From contig JADGHJ010000005.1 of the NCBI GenBank assembly GCA_019686175.1, positions 1-36,782 of the forward strand: 36,782 nt of DNA, read 5' to 3'. The position numbers were made by a program, and so were the translations under genes. The notes below the pieces were generated by a model that did no database searches, was not told the origin of the DNA, and was given only the letters and a program-made list of their open reading frames with translations. This document shows positions 35,455 to 36,782 of the stretch, piece by piece (the stretch's first letter is position 1; every line of letters starts with the position of its first letter). This DNA is from Chloroflexota bacterium. Lineage in GTDB: Bacteria > Chloroflexota > UBA6077 > JAJPHF01.

Positions 35455-36527
35455 TGCCCAGACGGTCCGCCACGCGGTCGAGTGTCGTGGCTGCGCACGA
35501 GCGGCTATTCACCCTGCCGGCCGAGGCGCGCGCGCTGTGGTGGGTGGGGCCCCGCCAGGCGGAGTATCGCACCGAGCCGCTGCCACGCCTCGGACCACAC
35601 GATGTGGCGGTCCGCGCCCTGGCCTCGGGCATCAGCGCCGGCACCGAGCTGCTGGTCTACCGGGGCCAGGTGCCCCCGGAGCTGGCGCTCGACCTCCCCA
35701 CGCTTGCCGGCAGCTTCCGCTACCCTATCAAGTACGGCTACGCGAGCGTAGGTCGCGTCCTAGCGGTTGGGGCGGCGGTGCGTGACCTGGTGCCGGGCAC
35801 CATCGTGTTCGCTCTGCATCCCCACCAGGACTACTACGTCGTGCCGGCGCACAGTGTGACGCCGCTGCCGCCTGGGCTGCCTCCTGAGGAGGGCGTGTTC
35901 CTCGCCAACCTGGAGACCGCCGTCAACGTGGTGCTCGACGCGACACCGCGGCTGGGCGAGACGGTGCTGCTCAGCGGGCTGGGTGTGGTGGGCTTGCTCA
36001 TCCTCCAGGTGCTCCAGCGCAGTGGAGTCGAGCAGATCATCACCGTCGACCCGCTGCCGCCCCGTCGGGCGCTGGCGCGCCGGCTGGGCGTCACCCTCGC
36101 CCTGGCGCCCGAGGACGACCTGACCGCCGAGGTGCGGGCCCTGACGGCCGGCCGCGGCGCCGATCTGGCGATCGAGGTCAGCGGAGCACCATCCGCGCTC
36201 GGGGCGGCGATCGAGGCCGTGGCCGACGAGGGGACCGTCGTCGTCGCCTCGTGGTATGGCACCAAGCCCGTTACGCTCTCGCTCGGCGGCCACTTCCACC
36301 GCGGGCGCGTGCGCCTCGTCAGCTCGCAAGTGGGGCGCATCGCGCCGGCGCTGGCACCGCGGTGGACGGTCGAGCGGCGGCGCGCCGTGGCCCAGGGGCT
36401 GTTGCGCAGCCTGCCGCTGGCCGAGCTGATCTCGCATCGCATTCCCTTCGCCGAGGCGCCGACCGCCTTCGCCATGCTGGAGCTGCGCCCGGAGAGCGCC
36501 CTGCAGGTCGTGCTCACCTACGACTGA
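35454..36527 (+). CDS. Medium-chain dehydrogenase/reductase without the catalytic zinc cysteine
   Basis: This 357-residue NAD(P)-dependent oxidoreductase has the MDR fold: an N-terminal catalytic part, the Rossmann motif LSGLGVVGLLILQ, and a C-terminal part. The usual catalytic zinc motif CGICGTD is SGISAGTE here, and the four-cysteine structural zinc loop is absent. This matches the BchC-like branch in which the catalytic Cys is lost. Translation is coupled to the ribD-like gene by TGATG. The substrate is unknown. It ends 10 nt inside the converging glycosyltransferase gene. Confidence 0.85.
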   Translation: MPRRSATRSSVVAAHERLFTLPAEARALWWVGPRQAEYRTEPLPRLGPHDVAVRALASGISAGTELLVYRGQVPPELALDLPTLAGSFRYPIKYGYASVGRVLAVGAAVRDLVPGTIVFALHPHQDYYVVPAHSVTPLPPGLPPEEGVFLANLETAVNVVLDATPRLGETVLLSGLGVVGLLILQVLQRSGVEQIITVDPLPPRRALARRLGVTLALAPEDDLTAEVRALTAGRGADLAIEVSGAPSALGAAIEAVADEGTVVVASWYGTKPVTLSLGGHFHRGRVRLVSSQVGRIAPALAPRWTVERRRAVAQGLLRSLPLAELISHRIPFAEAPTAFAMLELRPESALQVVLTYD

Positions 36528-36782
36528 GCCGCCTCCGCGAGCGCCGCGAAGAAGCGGGCGGCCGTCTCGGTCCAGCGCGGCAGCGCGAGGGCGCGGCGCC
36601 GGGCCGCCTGCCCCATCTGCAAGCGCGTGGCCGGCGCCACCGCCAGCTCGGCCAGTGCGGTCCGCAGCGCCTCCGGCTCTGGGCGCGGGAGCAGGCGGCC
36701 CTCCACCCCGTCCGTGACCAGGTACGGTACGTTGCCCCCTGCCACCGCCACTATCGGCAGGCCCAGGCTCTTATACACAACT
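36518..36782 (-). CDS. Glycosyltransferase family 4 C-terminus (truncated by window edge)
   Basis: The frame stays open to the right edge and its first codons are missing. The remaining 87 codons read as the last part of a GT-B glycosyltransferase: YKSLGLPIVAVAGGNVPYLVTDG, then a short loop and VEGRLLPRPEPEAL, as in the nucleotide-sugar-binding domain of GT4 proteins. The tail is helical. It overlaps the MDR gene end by 10 nt. Neither acceptor nor sugar can be inferred. Confidence 0.8.
   Translation of the reverse strand, partial: VVYKSLGLPIVAVAGGNVPYLVTDGVEGRLLPRPEPEALRTALAELAVAPATRLQMGQAARRRALALPRWTETAARFFAALAEAAQS

Overview
This GC-rich window looks like a fragment of a free-living aerobic bacterium, most likely Chloroflexota near Thermomicrobia. 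That placement is inference from the gene mix: a subunit I/III cytochrome oxidase fusion with CtaG, a cytochrome b fused to cytochrome c, a HerA/NurA/HAS-barrel set beside SbcCD, and an actinobacterial-like RecQ tail. There is no rRNA or other phylogenetic marker. Both ends cut through genes (coxB on the left, a glycosyltransferase on the right), so this is probably a whole contig. I saw no tRNA, rRNA, CRISPR array, insertion sequence or phage gene.

Layout. (1) 1-5551, + strand: the end of the respiratory chain, namely the coxB tail, coxA-coxC fusion, ctaG, a 60-residue subunit IV-like protein, Rieske protein and cytochrome b-c fusion, mostly with overlapping ends. (2) 5692-7368, - strand: recQ. 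(3) 7630-15059, - strand: a formate dehydrogenase operon (fdhA, fdhB, an NrfD-type membrane subunit, two small lipoproteins, fdhE, two unknown proteins). fdhA is interrupted by an in-frame TGA at 14484-14486 that I read as selenocysteine, with a SECIS-like hairpin directly after it. (4) 15336-15512, - strand: a 58-residue membrane protein with a strong RBS and a sigma-54-like promoter match. (5) 15706-20373, + strand: a catabolic-looking group of FAH-family hydrolase, UbiD-family decarboxylase, M20-like protein lacking its metal ligands and LLM flavin oxidoreductase. (6) 20463-23119, - strand: two tandem, closely similar branched-chain-amino-acid-type solute-binding lipoproteins. (7) 23234-32508, - strand: a DNA-end-processing island, in transcription order nurA, HAS-barrel protein, ABC ATPase, ABC permease, herA, sbcD, sbcC. 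(8) 32694-34598, - strand: selB, the selenocysteine elongation factor. (9) 34741-36782: a RibD-type reductase and a medium-chain dehydrogenase (+) meeting a truncated glycosyltransferase (-).

How it fits together. Formate oxidised outside the membrane by the Sec enzyme would feed quinol through the NrfD-type subunit into the bc complex and then the caa3-type oxidase encoded at the left end. SelB supplies the decoding factor that FdhA needs, about 18 kb away; selA, selC and selD must lie elsewhere. The repair island resembles the archaeal herA-nurA-mre11-rad50 set, and is unusual in carrying an ABC exporter translationally coupled to the HAS-barrel gene. The strongest candidates for undescribed biology are that repair/transport arrangement, the FAH-UbiD-pseudo-M20-LLM cluster, and the lipoproteins and unknown genes inside the formate dehydrogenase operon.
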